DNA of 64,000 nt from Chitinophaga sp. E66. Its GTDB lineage: Bacteria; Bacteroidota; Bacteroidia; Chitinophagales; Chitinophagaceae. A model generated the notes under the pieces. It saw only the letters and a list, made by a program, of their open reading frames with translations, was not told the DNA's origin and searched no databases. Shown here piece by piece: positions 40,950-51,385 of the stretch. The position numbers and the translations under genes were made by a program. Positions within the stretch are counted from its first letter, which is position 1; the number at the start of each line of letters is the position of its first letter. The stretch is taken from assembly GCA_019285755.1 (NCBI GenBank), contig CP079103.1, forward strand, positions 806,001-870,000, written 5' to 3'.

Positions 40950-41307
40950 TTTACTTACTATAATGTAATGGAGGATGGATTGCTCTGCGGATGGCAAGGA
41001 GGCTACGGGATGCAAGCAGTTATCTACGGAATAACTACGGAGTATCCCTGCGCCGTCTACGTATTGTCTATGCATGGCTATCGAATGGCGATAGTATTGT
41101 GGGTGGGGTTAACGTGGACTTGATGTGGAGTTACTGTGGAAGTGGGGTGGAGGCGGGTAAATACCTGCGTAGGGCGTATAAAGAGGGGAGAGGTAATTGC
41201 CGCCCATGGCATTGCCTGCCGGGAGAAAGGGCTTCCGGGCAGGAGTAAGTTTGATATGTATTGAAATTGAACGCATTATAGTAAAAAATCACTTTTATGG
41301 CGGGTAG
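40950..41307. other. Non-coding stretch with degenerate 11-bp periodicity
   Basis: No convincing gene: the only longer frame (40991-41248) is Arg/Gly-rich and unlike any family. CTACG-like words start at 41024, 41035, 41057 and 41068 (and a related CCCTG at 41046), that is, steps of 11 bases, echoing the arrays at 9316 and 63968 but with unrelated sequence. Otherwise nothing recognised. Confidence 0.45.
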
Positions 41308-42103
41308 CTATTCCCTTTGAATGATGACCACCTTGTCGGCGGTGTGCAGTATTCCGTTTGTGAGCCCGGTGGGGATGTGGCGTAATTGCTTGTGGGGTTT
41401 AGATTTGGCTGAAATTACTTCCAGCGGTTGCTCTTCCTGAACCGCGATGATATCCGCTGCGTTGAGCTTCCTGTTGCAGGATGCGCCGTCTTCCAGTGGA
41501 ATCTTACCTGCATCACTACGATCAGTGTCCCTTTTCCGGGCACATTTACCGAGAGTTCCGCGCCTTCGAAATTCAGTTTGGCGCTGGGCTCATGCAGTTT
41601 CCGGAGGTAGTCTTTCCCGATGACCATAAAGGCAACATCCGTGCCGGTGACCCTGCGTGTGGTAAAGTCGATCCGCTTGGCGATAAGTTTGATTTCGATG
41701 GCTACCGCGTTGCTGACGGCGTCCAGTTTGGCGGGATGGATGTGCAGCTTGCCGTCGCCCGAGAAATCAGAGCGGCCGGGAAAGAATTTGCCAACATCTG
41801 TGTGCGGGTTGAATTGAAAGCCCTTCAGTGCGGCGTGGTTGTTAGGGCCGGCTTTGAAGATGGTTTTGTTCAGTTGGTTGATGTGTGCGCCGTAATGGGG
41901 ATATCCAGCTCGTCAGCGAAGACGCTGCGGATAAAGGCTCCCTTGTTACTGGCCGCGCCGAACCATTTGGCCGAGCGGCGGGTATTATCCGTCTGCCGGA
42001 CTTTTTCGGGCCGGGAGCGGAGGCATACCTTGCCGCCCCGGCGGTAGGCAATCACGTTACCGAGCTTGCCTGTGAAGTTGAAGATTGAATTAAATACTGC
42101 CAT
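41308..42103 (-). CDS. Unknown protein with an N-terminal GKLGNVIAYRRGGK motif
   Basis: About 264 residues, joined across breaks near 41870 and 41500. The N-terminus (FNFTGKLGNVIAYRRGGK, VRQTDNTRRSAKWFGAASNKGAFIRSVF) resembles an uncharacterised Bacteroidota family whose members begin with a Gly-rich GKxGNVxG turn and a conserved basic Arg/Lys run; the rest is a beta-rich region (KIDFTTRRVTGTDVAFMVIGKDYLRKLHEP). No signal peptide or membrane helix. Stop at 41308. I cannot name a function; the N-terminal pattern recalls phage- or virion-like proteins but this is weak. Confidence 0.55.
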
Positions 42104-42540
42104 GAAAAATGATTTTTGCGTTCATATAAATTTACGGAACAGCTGCCGGATAAGATGCAAGCGCCTCAAAATGATGACATTTGTCAAAAAATTAGGGGAC
42201 AGGAAATTTTTTCAGAATCAGCCGAAAGACAGGCCTGCTTTCATTTTAGTATAGGAATCAATCAAATATTTCAGCTATGAAACAAACTAGAAAAGCACCT
42301 CGTAAACAGAAGTCTGAAGGAAAAAGAATGAATGGAAGCCGATAGGTTCACACCCACCGATTATCTTAAATAACATTACGATGAAGAGCCGCCAGATAAC
42401 CGAAGCATACGGCTTATCTTTCCGCGGTGCAACTGACCGGGCGCCTGTTTACCTGGTGCCGTAAATAAAGAAATAGATATTGAGATGGGGATTGCTGCCC
42501 GGAGGGCATAAAAAAGCCCCGCAAATTGCGAGGCTTTTGA
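42104..42540. other. Non-coding stretch with two tiny open frames
   Basis: No established gene. Two short plus-strand frames are visible: 42277-42345 (22 codons, very basic, MKQTRKAPRKQKSEGKR) and 42381-42464 (27 codons, MKSRQITEAYGLSFRG). Neither has a clear promoter; either may be chance. A hairpin (42511-42538) closes the stretch at the start of the tRNA-Val repeat array. Confidence 0.35.
42277..42345 (+). CDS. Possible 22-residue basic peptide
   Basis: Open frame starting MKQTRKAPRKQKSEGKR; over a third of its residues are Lys or Arg. Such a composition resembles small ribosome-associated or nucleic-acid-binding peptides, but the frame is short and lacks supporting signals. Confidence 0.25.
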   Translation: MKQTRKAPRKQKSEGKRMNGSR

Positions 42541-42764
42541 GAGTGGGAGCTGGCGGATTCGAACCGTCGACCGAATCAGCTTGCCGAGGCAGTTCTCGGC
42601 CATGCGAATATTATAAACAAAAAGCCTCGTCGCAATGACGAGGCTTTTGAGAGTGGGAGCTGGCGGATTCGAACCGTCGACCGAATCAGCTTGCCGAGGC
42701 AGTTCTCGGCCATGCGAATATTATAAACAAAAAGCCTCGTCGCAATGACGAGGCTTTTTGAGAG
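42541..42764 (-). repeat. tRNA-Val 3'-end plus terminator tandem repeats, locus B (period 110 bp)
   Basis: Two near-identical 110-bp units start at 42541 and 42651. Each carries the 3' end of tRNA-Val (acceptor, T-arm and adjoining bases), a spacer with the hairpin GCCGAG...CTCGGC, and the terminator AAAAGCCTCGTC / GACGAGGCTTTT (42620-42648 and 42730-42758). A third copy of the start word lies in the functional tRNA (from 42762). Locus A has diverged versions of the same elements with a 90-bp spacing. Confidence 0.9.
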
Positions 42765-42839
42765 TGGGAGCTGGCGGATTCGAACCGTCGACCCTCTGCT
42801 TGTAAGGCAGATGCTCTGAACCAGCTGAGCTAAGCTCCC
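42765..42839 (-). tRNA. tRNA-Val (anticodon TAC), copy B
   Basis: 75 bases, identical in sequence to copy A (38317-38391), including the A-C mismatch in the T-stem. Anticodon loop CTTACAA, acceptor GGGAGCT / AGCTCCC, no encoded CCA. Transcribed leftward into the 110-bp repeat units, whose hairpins serve as terminators. Confidence 0.95.
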
Positions 42840-42930
42840 TTTTGTTTTCCCGTTTTTGTGAACGCTTTTCGTTCGTTGGGATTGCAAAGGTAGAATCTTT
42901 TTCTCTCTGCCAAATTTTTTTCAAAAATAT

Positions 42931-44209
42931 TTAGCGCAGTTCCCAATCCACGATTTTATTGCTCCATTCCTGGCGGAAAGGCGTGGTGATCTTGATGTAA
43001 TTGTCGGTGTACCCTTCCATCATACCGTCTTTCCCGTGCGATTCGAAAAGCACCGTGCGCGTTTGTCCCAGGTGCTGCTCGGTGAAGTACGACATTTTCT
43101 TGTGGCTCAGGTTGCGAAGGGCCTTGTTGCGTTCCTGGCGCACGGATACCGGCACCACCGGCTGGATGGTCAGCGCATGGGTGTTATCGCGCTCGCTATA
43201 GGTGAACACGTGCAGGTAGGATACATCCAGGCTGTGGAGGAAGTCGTAGGTTTCGCGGAAGTGCGCGTCGCTTTCGGAAGGGAAGCCCACGATCACGTCT
43301 ACGCCGATGGCGCAATGCGGCATCTTTTCCTGATGCGGGCTACCTTGTCGGCATACAGCTCGCGGCGGTAGCGGCGGCGCATCAGCGCCAGGATGTCGTT
43401 GCTGCCGCCCTGCAGGGGAATATGGAAATGGGGCATGAACTTCTTGCTGGCGGCCACGAAATCGATGATCTCGTCGGTCAGCAGGTTAGGCTCGATGCTG
43501 GAAATACGGTACCGTTCGATGCCTTCGATGGCGTCTAATTGCCGGATGAGGTCGAAGAAGGATTCTTCCCGGCGTTTGCCGCCTTCGAAGCCTTTGCCGA
43601 AATCGCCCAGGTTTACCCCGGTGAGCACGATCTCCTTTACGCCGTTGGCGGCCAGTTCGCGGGCATTTTGCAGAACGCCTTCGATGGAGTCGCTACGGCT
43701 GATACCGCGGGCCATGGGGATGGTGCAGAAGGAGCAGGTATAATCGCAGCCGTCCTGTACCTTCAGGAAGGTACGGGTACGGTCGTTGATGGAATAGCTG
43801 GAATGGAAGGTATTGACGTCTTCAATGTCGCAGGAGCAGACTTTGGCGCCGCCGTCGCCCTTGGTGAGCTCGCGGATGTGGTCGGCGATGTTGAATTTCT
43901 CGGCGGCCCCAGTACCAGGTCTACCCCGGGTATCTCGGCGATCTCTTTGGGTTTGAGCTGGGCGTAGCAGCCGGTGATGACTACCATGCTGCCGGGGGCG
44001 CGGCGCTGGATGCGGCGCACGATCTGCCGGCATTCCTTGTCGGCATTGTCGGTCACGGAACAGGTGTTGATCACGTATACGTCCGCCGTGTCGTCAAATT
44101 CTTTCCGCACAAACCCGTCCTTCTCCAGCGCCCGCCCGATGGTGGAGGTCTCTGAGAAGTTCAGCTTGCAACCTAGCGTGTGAAATGCCACTGATTTTGT
44201 ACCTGTCAT
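42931..44209 (-). CDS. mtaB: tRNA threonylcarbamoyladenosine methylthiotransferase MtaB
   Basis: About 428 residues. Radical-SAM methylthiotransferase that adds a methylthio group at C2 of the t6A at position 37 in tRNAs. N-terminal UPF0004 domain (SVAFHTLGCKLNFSETSTI, NTCSVTDNADKECRQIVRR, VVITGCYAQLKP), radical-SAM cluster CDYTCSFCTIP (CxxxCxxC), and a C-terminal TRAM domain (HLGQTRTVLFESHGKDGMMEGYTDNYIKI). Frame breaks near 43905 and 43320. The promoter -7 element ends only nine bases before the ATG, suggesting an almost leaderless transcript. Confidence 0.93.
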
Positions 44210-44217
44210 AAGGATGG

Positions 44218-44225
44218 CAAAGGTA
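44218..44225 (-). promoter_or_regulatory. Bacteroidota -7 element of mtaB (TACCTTTG on minus)
   Basis: CAAAGGTA on plus, exact TAnnTTTG on minus. It ends nine bases before the mtaB ATG, implying a leader of only a few bases. Confidence 0.55.
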
Positions 44226-44323
44226 CGATTTCCGGGCGTTTTTCCGTTATTGATATGGTAAAAGAGCGATATGTGTGCCCCGGCCTTGAAAAGCTCCCCG
44301 GGATACAGTAACTTGCCGGTTTT

Positions 44324-45086
44324 ATGCGTGTAATCTCGAAAGTTCTGAAGGGCATCTATGTTGTGTACGCCGGGATCGTCTGGCTGGCCATCATGCTCGT
44401 GATCCTGCTGCCCATCGTGGCGGTTTCTTTCCTGGGCAAAGTCAGGGGCGGCAACCTGGTGTTCTATTTCCTGCGGTTCTGGGCGCACGTCTGGTTCCCC
44501 GCCGTGGGTATTTTCGTGTCGCGGAAATGGAAGACCCCCGAACCAAGGAGCCCTGTATTTACATCGCCAACCACGCCAGCTACCTGGATGCGGCCCTCGC
44601 CGTGAAGGTAATGCCCCTCCCGTTCCGCCCCCTCGGTAAAAGCGAGCTCTCCAAAGTACCCTGTTCGGCATGATCTACAGCCGTTCCGTGGTGCCTGTAG
44701 ACCGCTCCAGCGCCCGCGGCCGGGTACAGTCGGTGCGCGATATGATGTTCATGCTCCAGCATAAAGTGAGCCTGCTCATCTTCCCCGAAGGCACCACCAA
44801 CAACTCCGGCCAGCCATTGCTGCCCTTCCACCAGGGCGCTTTCCGCATCGCGATAGAAACGCAGACCGATATCCGGCCCGTGCTGTATGTCGACTGCCGC
44901 GCCCGCCTCCAGGAGCTCAACCCCATGAGCCTCAACCCCGGCAAATGCCGCGTGGTGTTCCCGGAAGCCGTTCCCGTAAAAGGAATGACCATTGAAGACG
45001 TGCCCGCCCTCCGTCAGAAAGTATACGATATGATGGACGCCGAGCTCCGCAAATACAGATCGTTCCCGGCGCTCCAGCCCGCATGA
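44324..45086 (+). CDS. plsC: 1-acyl-sn-glycerol-3-phosphate acyltransferase
   Basis: About 255 residues. It adds the second acyl chain in phosphatidic acid synthesis at the inner membrane. One N-terminal helix pair (VVYAGIVWLAIMLVILLPIVAVSFLG) precedes the acyltransferase domain with the catalytic motif NHASYLD (HX4D), FGMIYSRSVVPVDRSSARG and the FPEGTTNNSG substrate motif. Frame breaks near 44530 and 44655. The stop overlaps the priA start by four bases (ATGA), so both are co-translated. Confidence 0.92.
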
Positions 45087-47522
45087 AATACGCCGACGTC
45101 ATATTGCCCTTAGCCCTGCCGCGTAATTATACCTACGCCATACCGCCTGAGATGGAAGCTTCCATCCAGCCCGGCTCCCGCGTGGCCGTACAGCTCGGCA
45201 AGCAGAAGCGGTATGCCGGTATCGTGAAAAGCATCCACGAACTGCCGCCTTCCAATTACAAGACCAAGGCCATCCAGGACGTGCTCGACAAAGAGCCGGT
45301 GGTTTACCCCACCCAACTGGCCTTCTGGGAATGGATCGCGCAATATTACATGTGCAACGAAGGGGACGTCCTCAACGCAGCGCTACCCGCGCATCTGAAG
45401 CTCTCCAGCGAAACAGTGCTGCTGTATAACGACGCCTTCGGCGACGATTTCACCGAACTTAACGACCACGAATACCTCATCGCCGAAGCCCTCCAGATCC
45501 GCAAGGAACTGCGTATCGGGAAGTGCAGCTGATTCTCGACCGTCTCGATATTTACTCCGTCATCAAGCAACTCATCGAAAACGGGTTTGCCTGGTGTACG
45601 AAGAACTAAAGGAATCTTACAAGGCGAAGATGGAGAACTATGTTTCCCTCCGCCCCGGACTGGAAACCGACGAAGCCCTCGCCCCGCTGTTCGATGAGCT
45701 GTCGCGCGCGCCCAAGCAGATGGAACTGCTCCTGGCATACCTCCACCTTGTGAAAACGCAGGGCGCCGTACTGCAAAGCGAACTGCTCAAAAGTCCGGCG
45801 CTTCGGCCGCACAGCTGAAAGGGCTTGTGGATAAAAAGATCCTGCTGGTAGAGAAGAAGCAGGTAGACCGGGTGCCCCTCGGTAAAGTAGAGACGCTGCT
45901 TGATTTCGATCTAAGTCCCGCCCAGGAAACGGCCCTGGCCGGCATCCGCGCCGGGTTCCAGGATAAACAGGTGACTTTGTTGCATGGAGTCACATCCAGC
46001 GGCAAGACCCAGATATACGTTAAGCTGATAGAAGATGCGCTGGCAAACGGTAAGCAGGTGCTCTACCTGTTGCCCGAGATCGCGTTGACGGCGCAGATCA
46101 TCCGCCGGCTGCAGAAGCACTTCGCAGGACAGATCGGCATCTACCATTCCCGCTTCTCCAATAACGAGCGCGTGGAAATCTGGAACAAGGTAAAAAGCGG
46201 GGAGATCCGCATTGTGCTGGGCGCGCGCTCCAGCCTGCTGCTGCCCTTCCGTGACCTGGGGCTCATCATCCTCGACGAAGAGCACGACGCTTCCTTTAAA
46301 CAACACGAACCCGCTCCGCGTTACCATGCCCGCGACGCCGCCATCTATTACGCCAGCCTCTTCAAGGCAAAGGTGCTGCTCGGCTCCGCCACGCCGGCAC
46401 TGGAGAGCTATTACAACGCCAAACAGGGCAAATACGCACTGGTAGAACTGAACGAGCGCTTCGGCGGGATCGATATGCCAGACATCGAGATCGTTGATCT
46501 CAAAAAGGAAAACGCGCTGAAGGAAGTGGTGAACAACTTCACTTCCGTATTGCGAAAGGAGATCACCCAATCGCTGGAGAACAAGAAACAGGTCATCCTC
46601 TTCCAGAACCGGCGGGGTATGCACCGTTCCTCATCTGCACCACCTGCGGCTGGATCCCCAACTGTAAACAATGCGACGTATCCCTCACTTACCATAAATA
46701 CCAGGATAAACTCAGCTGCCACTATTGCGGCACCCGTTATCCTTACATACATGTGTGCGGCGCCTGCGGCAGTCAGACCCTGCAGACCAAGAATTTCGGT
46801 ACAGAAAAGATCGAGGAAGACCTGCTGGAACTCTTTCCCAAAGCACGCATCGCCCGCATGGACCTCGACGCCATCCGCAGTAAGGACAGCCATAACAAGA
46901 TGATCCAGGCGCTGGAGCAACAGGAGATCGATATTCTCGTGGGTACGCAAATGGTCGTAAAAGGACTGGATTTCGAGAACGTGAACCTGGTCGGTATCCT
47001 CAGTGCGGACAGCCTGCTCAGTTATCCCGACTTCCGGGTGAATGAGCGCGCCTTCCAGTTGATGGAACAGGTGAGCGGGCGCTCCGGCCGTCGTGACGGA
47101 AAGGGAAAGGTGGTGGTACAGGCCAGCAATACCCGGCATCCGATCCTGCAATTCGTGGTGGAGCATAATTACCGGAAGATGTACGAGAGCGAGATCGCGG
47201 AACGGGAGCAGTTCGGGTACCCCCGTTTTACCGGCTGATGAAGATCACCCTGAAGCATAAACAGCAACAGACGGTGGAGCAGGCGGCCATGGTATTGGGT
47301 AACTGGTTGAAGCCACACCTGGGGCATCAGCTCGTTGGGCCCGCCGCGCCGCTGGTAAGCCGGGTGCGCGGATTTTACCTGCAGGAGATGCTCATTAAGC
47401 TCCCGAAAGACAGCAAGAAGATCACGCAGATCAAGCAGCTGGCAAAAGAAATGTTCCTGCAACTGACGATCGAAAAGCAGTTCCGTTCCGTCATCATTAT
47501 CCCCGATGTGGATTGCGTGTAG
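45083..47522 (+). CDS. priA: Primosomal replication restart helicase PriA
   Basis: About 815 residues. The 3' DNA-binding domain (YADVILPLALPRNYTYAIP, GSRVAVQLGKQKRYAGIV) is followed by the superfamily 2 helicase core with Walker A GVTSSGKT, LLPEIALTAQI, DEEH box (LIILDEEHDASFKQ), LGSATPALES and VKGLDFENVNLVGIL. Zinc-binding Cys pairs (CTTCGW, CKQC, CHYC, CGACG) lie in between, and the end matches the PriA C-terminal domain. It restarts stalled replication forks. Frame breaks near 45525, 45585, 45795, 46620 and 47225. Confidence 0.94.
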
Positions 47523-47525
47523 CCG

Positions 47526-48168
47526 TCAGCTCTGATGGAAGAGGATATAGTGCACGCCCGATTCCCCTTTTTCTGACAACCTTCTCATTTTCTTTGCAAC
47601 ATCCTCCGCCTTTACCGGGCGGTACTTGCTCCATCTGCCACGCATGAGGAAGCCGAATACCGGCATCACCCACAGCGCTACCTGCTCACCGAAACGCATT
47701 TCTTTCCGGCTGCCCATGAGGAAGCTGGGTTGATAGATAAATATAGCGGGAATTCCAGTGCCCGTAATGCGGCTTCTGTGCGGCCCTTTGTACGGAGGTA
47801 GAAGTTTTTGAAGAGGCCTGCGCCCCGATGGAAGACACGAGATGGAATTGCGTAATGCCGTTTCTGCGGGCAATGGTCCCGCAACGAACAGGGATGTCGT
47901 AATCCACGGCAGTGAAGGCTTCCTGGCTGCCGGCTTTTTTAATGGTAGTGCCGATACAGCAGAACAGTACATCGCCATGCAGAACGGATTGCAGGGCGGC
48001 TTCGTCGGTGAAGTCAACCACGATCTGCTCCAGCTTTCCGTCGCGGAAGGGGAGGGGCTTTCGGACGAGGGCCTTCACCTTTTCGAAGTGGCTGTCTTTC
48101 AGCAGCTCCTGCACCAGTAATGCGCCCACGAGCCCGGTGGCTCCAATCACAATTGCTGTTCCCGGCAT
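47526..48168 (-). CDS. NAD(P)-binding SDR-like oxidoreductase
   Basis: About 213 residues. Rossmann fold with the dinucleotide motif GATGLVGALLVQELL at the N-terminus and a TGxxGK-less short form of the extended SDR family (HFHLVSSIGAQASSKNFYLRTKGRTEAALRAL has the YxxxK-like pair Y/K). It resembles NmrA/HTATIP2-type proteins that bind NAD(P)H and may reduce quinones or sense redox state. A frame break near 47810. Start chosen at 48168 (MPGTAIVIGATG); the longer frame to 48219 lacks homology. It stands divergent from murB and converges with priA. Confidence 0.78.
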
Positions 48169-48180
48169 ATGAATGTTGTT

Positions 48181-48188
48181 TATATTTG
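48181..48188 (+). promoter_or_regulatory. Bacteroidota -7 element of murB (TATATTTG)
   Basis: Exact TAnnTTTG, 37 bases before the murB start and 13 bases beyond the start of the divergent SDR gene. Confidence 0.5.
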
Positions 48189-48225
48189 TTCCGTTATTAA
48201 AGATAGGACATTTGAACACTTACAT

Positions 48226-49240
48226 ATGAGGGTATCTGAAAATGTTTCGCTCCGGCCTTACAACACATTCGGCATCGACGCCACCGCACGGTATTTCGCC
48301 TCCTTGCACTCCCGTGAGCAGCTGGAAACGCTGTTGCTCGATCCGAAATATGCCACCCTTCCCCGGATCATCCTGGGCGGCGGCAGCAACATCCTGCTCA
48401 CGAAAGACTTTGACGGAATCGTGCTGAAGAACGATATCAAAGGGATCGCATCCATCCGGGAAGACCATGACTACATTTACGTAAAAGCAGGGGCGGGTGA
48501 GAACTGGCACCAGTTCGTGCAGGACTGCATCGCTAAAGGGCTCGGTGGACTGGAGAACCTATCCCTCATTCCCGGTAACGTGGGCGCCAGCCCTATGCAG
48601 AATATAGGGGCGTACGGCGTGGAGATCAAGGATGTTTTTCACGAGCTGGAAGCGTTTCATCTGCGCGACCGGGAGATACGGCTTTTCGATAGGGAGGCCT
48701 GTGCTTTCGGGTATCGCGAGAGTGTGTTCAAACATCAGTATAAAGAACAGTTCGCTATCCTGCATGTCACTTACCGGCTCTCCAAAAGCCGGTCTTCAAT
48801 ACCAGCTACGGCGCCATTGAACAGGAACTGGAGCGCATGGGCGTGAAGGAATTATCCATCCGCTCCATCAGCCAGGCGGTGATCAATATCCGTTCCTCCA
48901 AACTCCCCAACCCCGCGGAGATCGGCAATGCCGGCAGCTTCTTCAAAAACCCGGAAGTAACGCCGGAAACCTATGAGTCGTTAAAACTCGCATTCCCCAA
49001 CATCGTGGCCTATCCTTTGGCCAACGGCCAATATAAACTGGCGGCAGGCTGGCTGATCGAACAGGCGGGTTGGAAAGGGTACCGCGACGGCGATGCCGGG
49101 GTACACCAACGGCAGGCGCTCGTGCTTGTGAATTACGGCCGCGCCGGGGAGAGCAGATCGTAGAACTGTCCTGGAAGATAGTTGAGAGTATTAAAGAGAA
49201 GTTCGGCGTTACGCTCGAGCGCGAGGTCAATATTATTTAG
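48226..49240 (+). CDS. murB: UDP-N-acetylenolpyruvoylglucosamine reductase MurB
   Basis: About 338 residues, E. coli-type MurB. It makes UDP-N-acetylmuramic acid with NADPH and FAD in peptidoglycan synthesis. Motifs: [22 protein letters not shown] (FAD), [20 protein letters not shown], the catalytic Ser region NAGSFFKNP and [12 protein letters not shown]. Frame breaks near 48785 and 49150. Its end overlaps the end of the converging ypdA by eight bases (49233-49240), so it has no separate terminator in between. Confidence 0.94.
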
Positions 49241-50203
49241 CCGTCGAAGCGATGTGGCGGATGATCTTATCCGCGTGTTCACGGGAATTCTCGATGAACC
49301 ACACATGCGTGTTCATACCTCCGCACACCACGCCGGCGAGGTAAATGCCCGGCATATTCGTTTCCATAGTGTCTTCATTGTAGACAGGTTCCCTCACCCC
49401 ATCGGCCGAAAGCTGGATGCCCGCACTCTCCAGGAAATGGAAATCGGGCTGGTAGCCTGTGGCTGCGATGACAAAATCATTCGGGATGGTAATGATGCCT
49501 TCGGGAGTAAGGATATCCGCTTCCTGTTCCCGGATCCCTATGAGCGAGGAATGGTAGTAGGCTTTTATGCTGCCTTCTTTAATGCGGTTCTCAATATCAG
49601 GTTTTACCCAGTATTTAACCCGTTTGCCGATCCCGTCTTCCCGGATGACCATGGTTACTTCCGCGCCCTTGCGGTAGGTTTCCAGGGCTGCGTCTACGGA
49701 TGAGTTGTTGGCGCCGATCACGATTACCTTTCGCGTGGCGTAATAGTGCGGGTCTTTGTAGTAATGCGTCACCTTAGGCAGGTCTTCGCCCGGGATGCGG
49801 AGAAGGTTGGGGATGTCGTAGAAGCCGGTGGCGATGACGATGTTCTCTGCCTCATACACGGCTTTATCGGTGAGCACGGTATATCCTTTGGCGGCGGGTT
49901 TGATCGTTTCCACCTTTTCGAATAAATGGATATTGACTTCCTTGCTTACGGCTACGCGGCGATAATATTCGAGGGCTTCCGGTCGGGTGGGTTTCGCGTT
50001 GTTGGACACGAAGGGTATACCGCCGATCTCGAGCCGTTCGCTGGTCGAGAAGAAAGTCATATTGATGGGATAGCGATACAGCGAGTTCACCAGGCAGCCC
50101 TTTTCAATCACCACATAATCCAATCCCTGTTGCTGCGCCGCGAGCGCGCATGCGAGGCCAATGGGGCCTCCTCCCACAATCAGTAATGCGACCTTTTTGC
50201 CAT
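49233..50203 (-). CDS. ypdA: YpdA-type NADPH bacillithiol disulfide reductase
   Basis: About 323 residues. FAD/NADPH flavoprotein with the Rossmann motif LIVGGGPIGLACALAAQQQG, a second dinucleotide motif VIVIGANNSSVDAALETY, IATGFYDIPNLLRIPGEDLP and the C-terminal YLAGVVCGGMNTHVWFIENSREHADKI. It lacks a CxxC pair, as expected for YpdA rather than thioredoxin reductase. It reduces bacillithiol disulfide in species that make bacillithiol. The start ATG is at 50203 after correcting A5 to A6 near 50195. Last gene of the operon rmuC - GNAT - GATase - ypdA. Confidence 0.85.
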
Positions 50204-50206
50204 ACG

Positions 50207-50885
50207 CTAATGTACGGCATTTTGCGCCAGCGTGTCCAGCAGGCGGAATAGGACTTCCTTCGTTTGGGCAGTGTTTGGGATGCCTTCGCGCATGCCATGG
50301 GCGTCCTGTACCCAGTCGCCCGGCTGCAGGTGATGCCCGCAGGCTTCGATCATTCCGTCAATAGACGCCGGCGTCATTTCCAGGTGGAATTGCACGCCCA
50401 CGGCATTCCGTCCGAACCGGAACGCCTGGTTCTTCGTGATGGCGGATGAAGCTAGTAATTCGGCTCCTTCCGGCAATTCGAACGTATCGCCGTGCCAGTG
50501 GCAAACCGTAAGGGTTTCTGGCGCCCAATCTGCCTGGAAGTTCACGGGGTACCAGCCAATCTCGGGCTGACTGTTCGGATACACCTTCGCGCCCAGCGCC
50601 GCGGCCAGCAACTGGGAACCGAGGCACACGCCCAGTACGGGCTTTCCGGATTCTACGGCGTCGGTAATGAACGCCATTTCGTTCCTGAGCCAGGGGATAT
50701 TCCGTGGTGTCGTTAACGCTCATGGGGCCGCCCATCACTATGAGCATATCCACATCGGATGCCGCCGGCAGGGGATCGTTTTCATAAAAACGGGTGTATT
50801 CGAGCGAATGGCCGTTGATCTCTGCCCACTCCGCAATAGCGGCGGGGCCTTCGAATGGTACGTGCTGAAAAATGCGGATGCGCAT
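50207..50885 (-). CDS. Class I glutamine amidotransferase-like protein
   Basis: About 226 residues. GATase1 fold with the nucleophile elbow GVCLGSQLLA, HWHGDTF, and the Glu-His pair in QFHLEMTP; N-terminus MRIRIFQHVPFEGPAAIAEWAEINGH. Members include GMP-synthase-like and gamma-glutamyl hydrolase-type enzymes; with no synthase domain its substrate is unknown. Frame break near 50690. It ends three bases before the ypdA start and follows the GNAT gene by seven bases, so it is within the same operon. Confidence 0.85.
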
Positions 50886-50891
50886 GGCGGA

Positions 50892-51370
50892 CTATAATTG
50901 AAGATGATAGAATTTGACATCGACCGGCAGGATGTAAGGTCCGTCTGGTATTACGCCTCTTTCCACCTGCACGAAGCCGTTCTTTTCGTAGAAGCGGTGG
51001 GCGGCGTGGAGGATTTCGGCGGTGCCGAGGTAGATATGGGCGTAATCATGTGAGCGGGCCCAGTCTTTGAGCGTTTCCAGCAGCTTCAGCGCCACGCCGT
51101 GTTCCTTGCCACGGTAATCCTGGTGGACGAACATCTTCCGCAGGGCGCCTTTGCCTTCTCCGAGGTCCATCAGCGCGATGGTGCCGACGAGTTTACCTTC
51201 GTCTACAGCGATCCAGAAGTTGCTGATGCCTTGCTGGTATACTTCGGGGATGATGGCCAGGTCGGGTTGCTGCTCGCGGGTTACCGGCAGGCCGAACTCC
51301 TTTGTTGGATGTGGAGGATGAAATCATAAATCTGGTCCGCATAATCGGACGTGAACGGTTGTACATGCAT
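50892..51370 (-). CDS. GNAT-family N-acetyltransferase
   Basis: About 159 residues. Acetyl-CoA binding core GxGxxG-like RGKEHGVALKLLETLKDWA preceded by ALMDLGEGKGALRKMFVHQDYRG and followed by YLGTAEILHAAHRFYEKNGFVQVE (the Tyr as general acid). The N-terminus is MHVQPFTSDYADQIYDFI. Frame break near 51300. In an operon between rmuC (15 bases upstream) and the glutamine amidotransferase gene. Substrate unknown. Confidence 0.87.
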
Positions 51371-51385
51371 ATTTTATGGGGTGAT

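Noticed and set aside
40991-41248. Small Arg/Gly-rich protein
   Set aside because: No homology-like pattern, overlaps a period-11 sequence and lies after a terminator; probably chance.
42376-42603. ORFs on the minus strand containing IRQLPLSKAS
   Set aside because: They are translations of the tRNA-Val repeat units, not proteins.
42541-42764. CRISPR array
   Set aside because: The 110-bp units carry tRNA 3' ends and terminators, with no short repeats with unique spacers and no cas genes.
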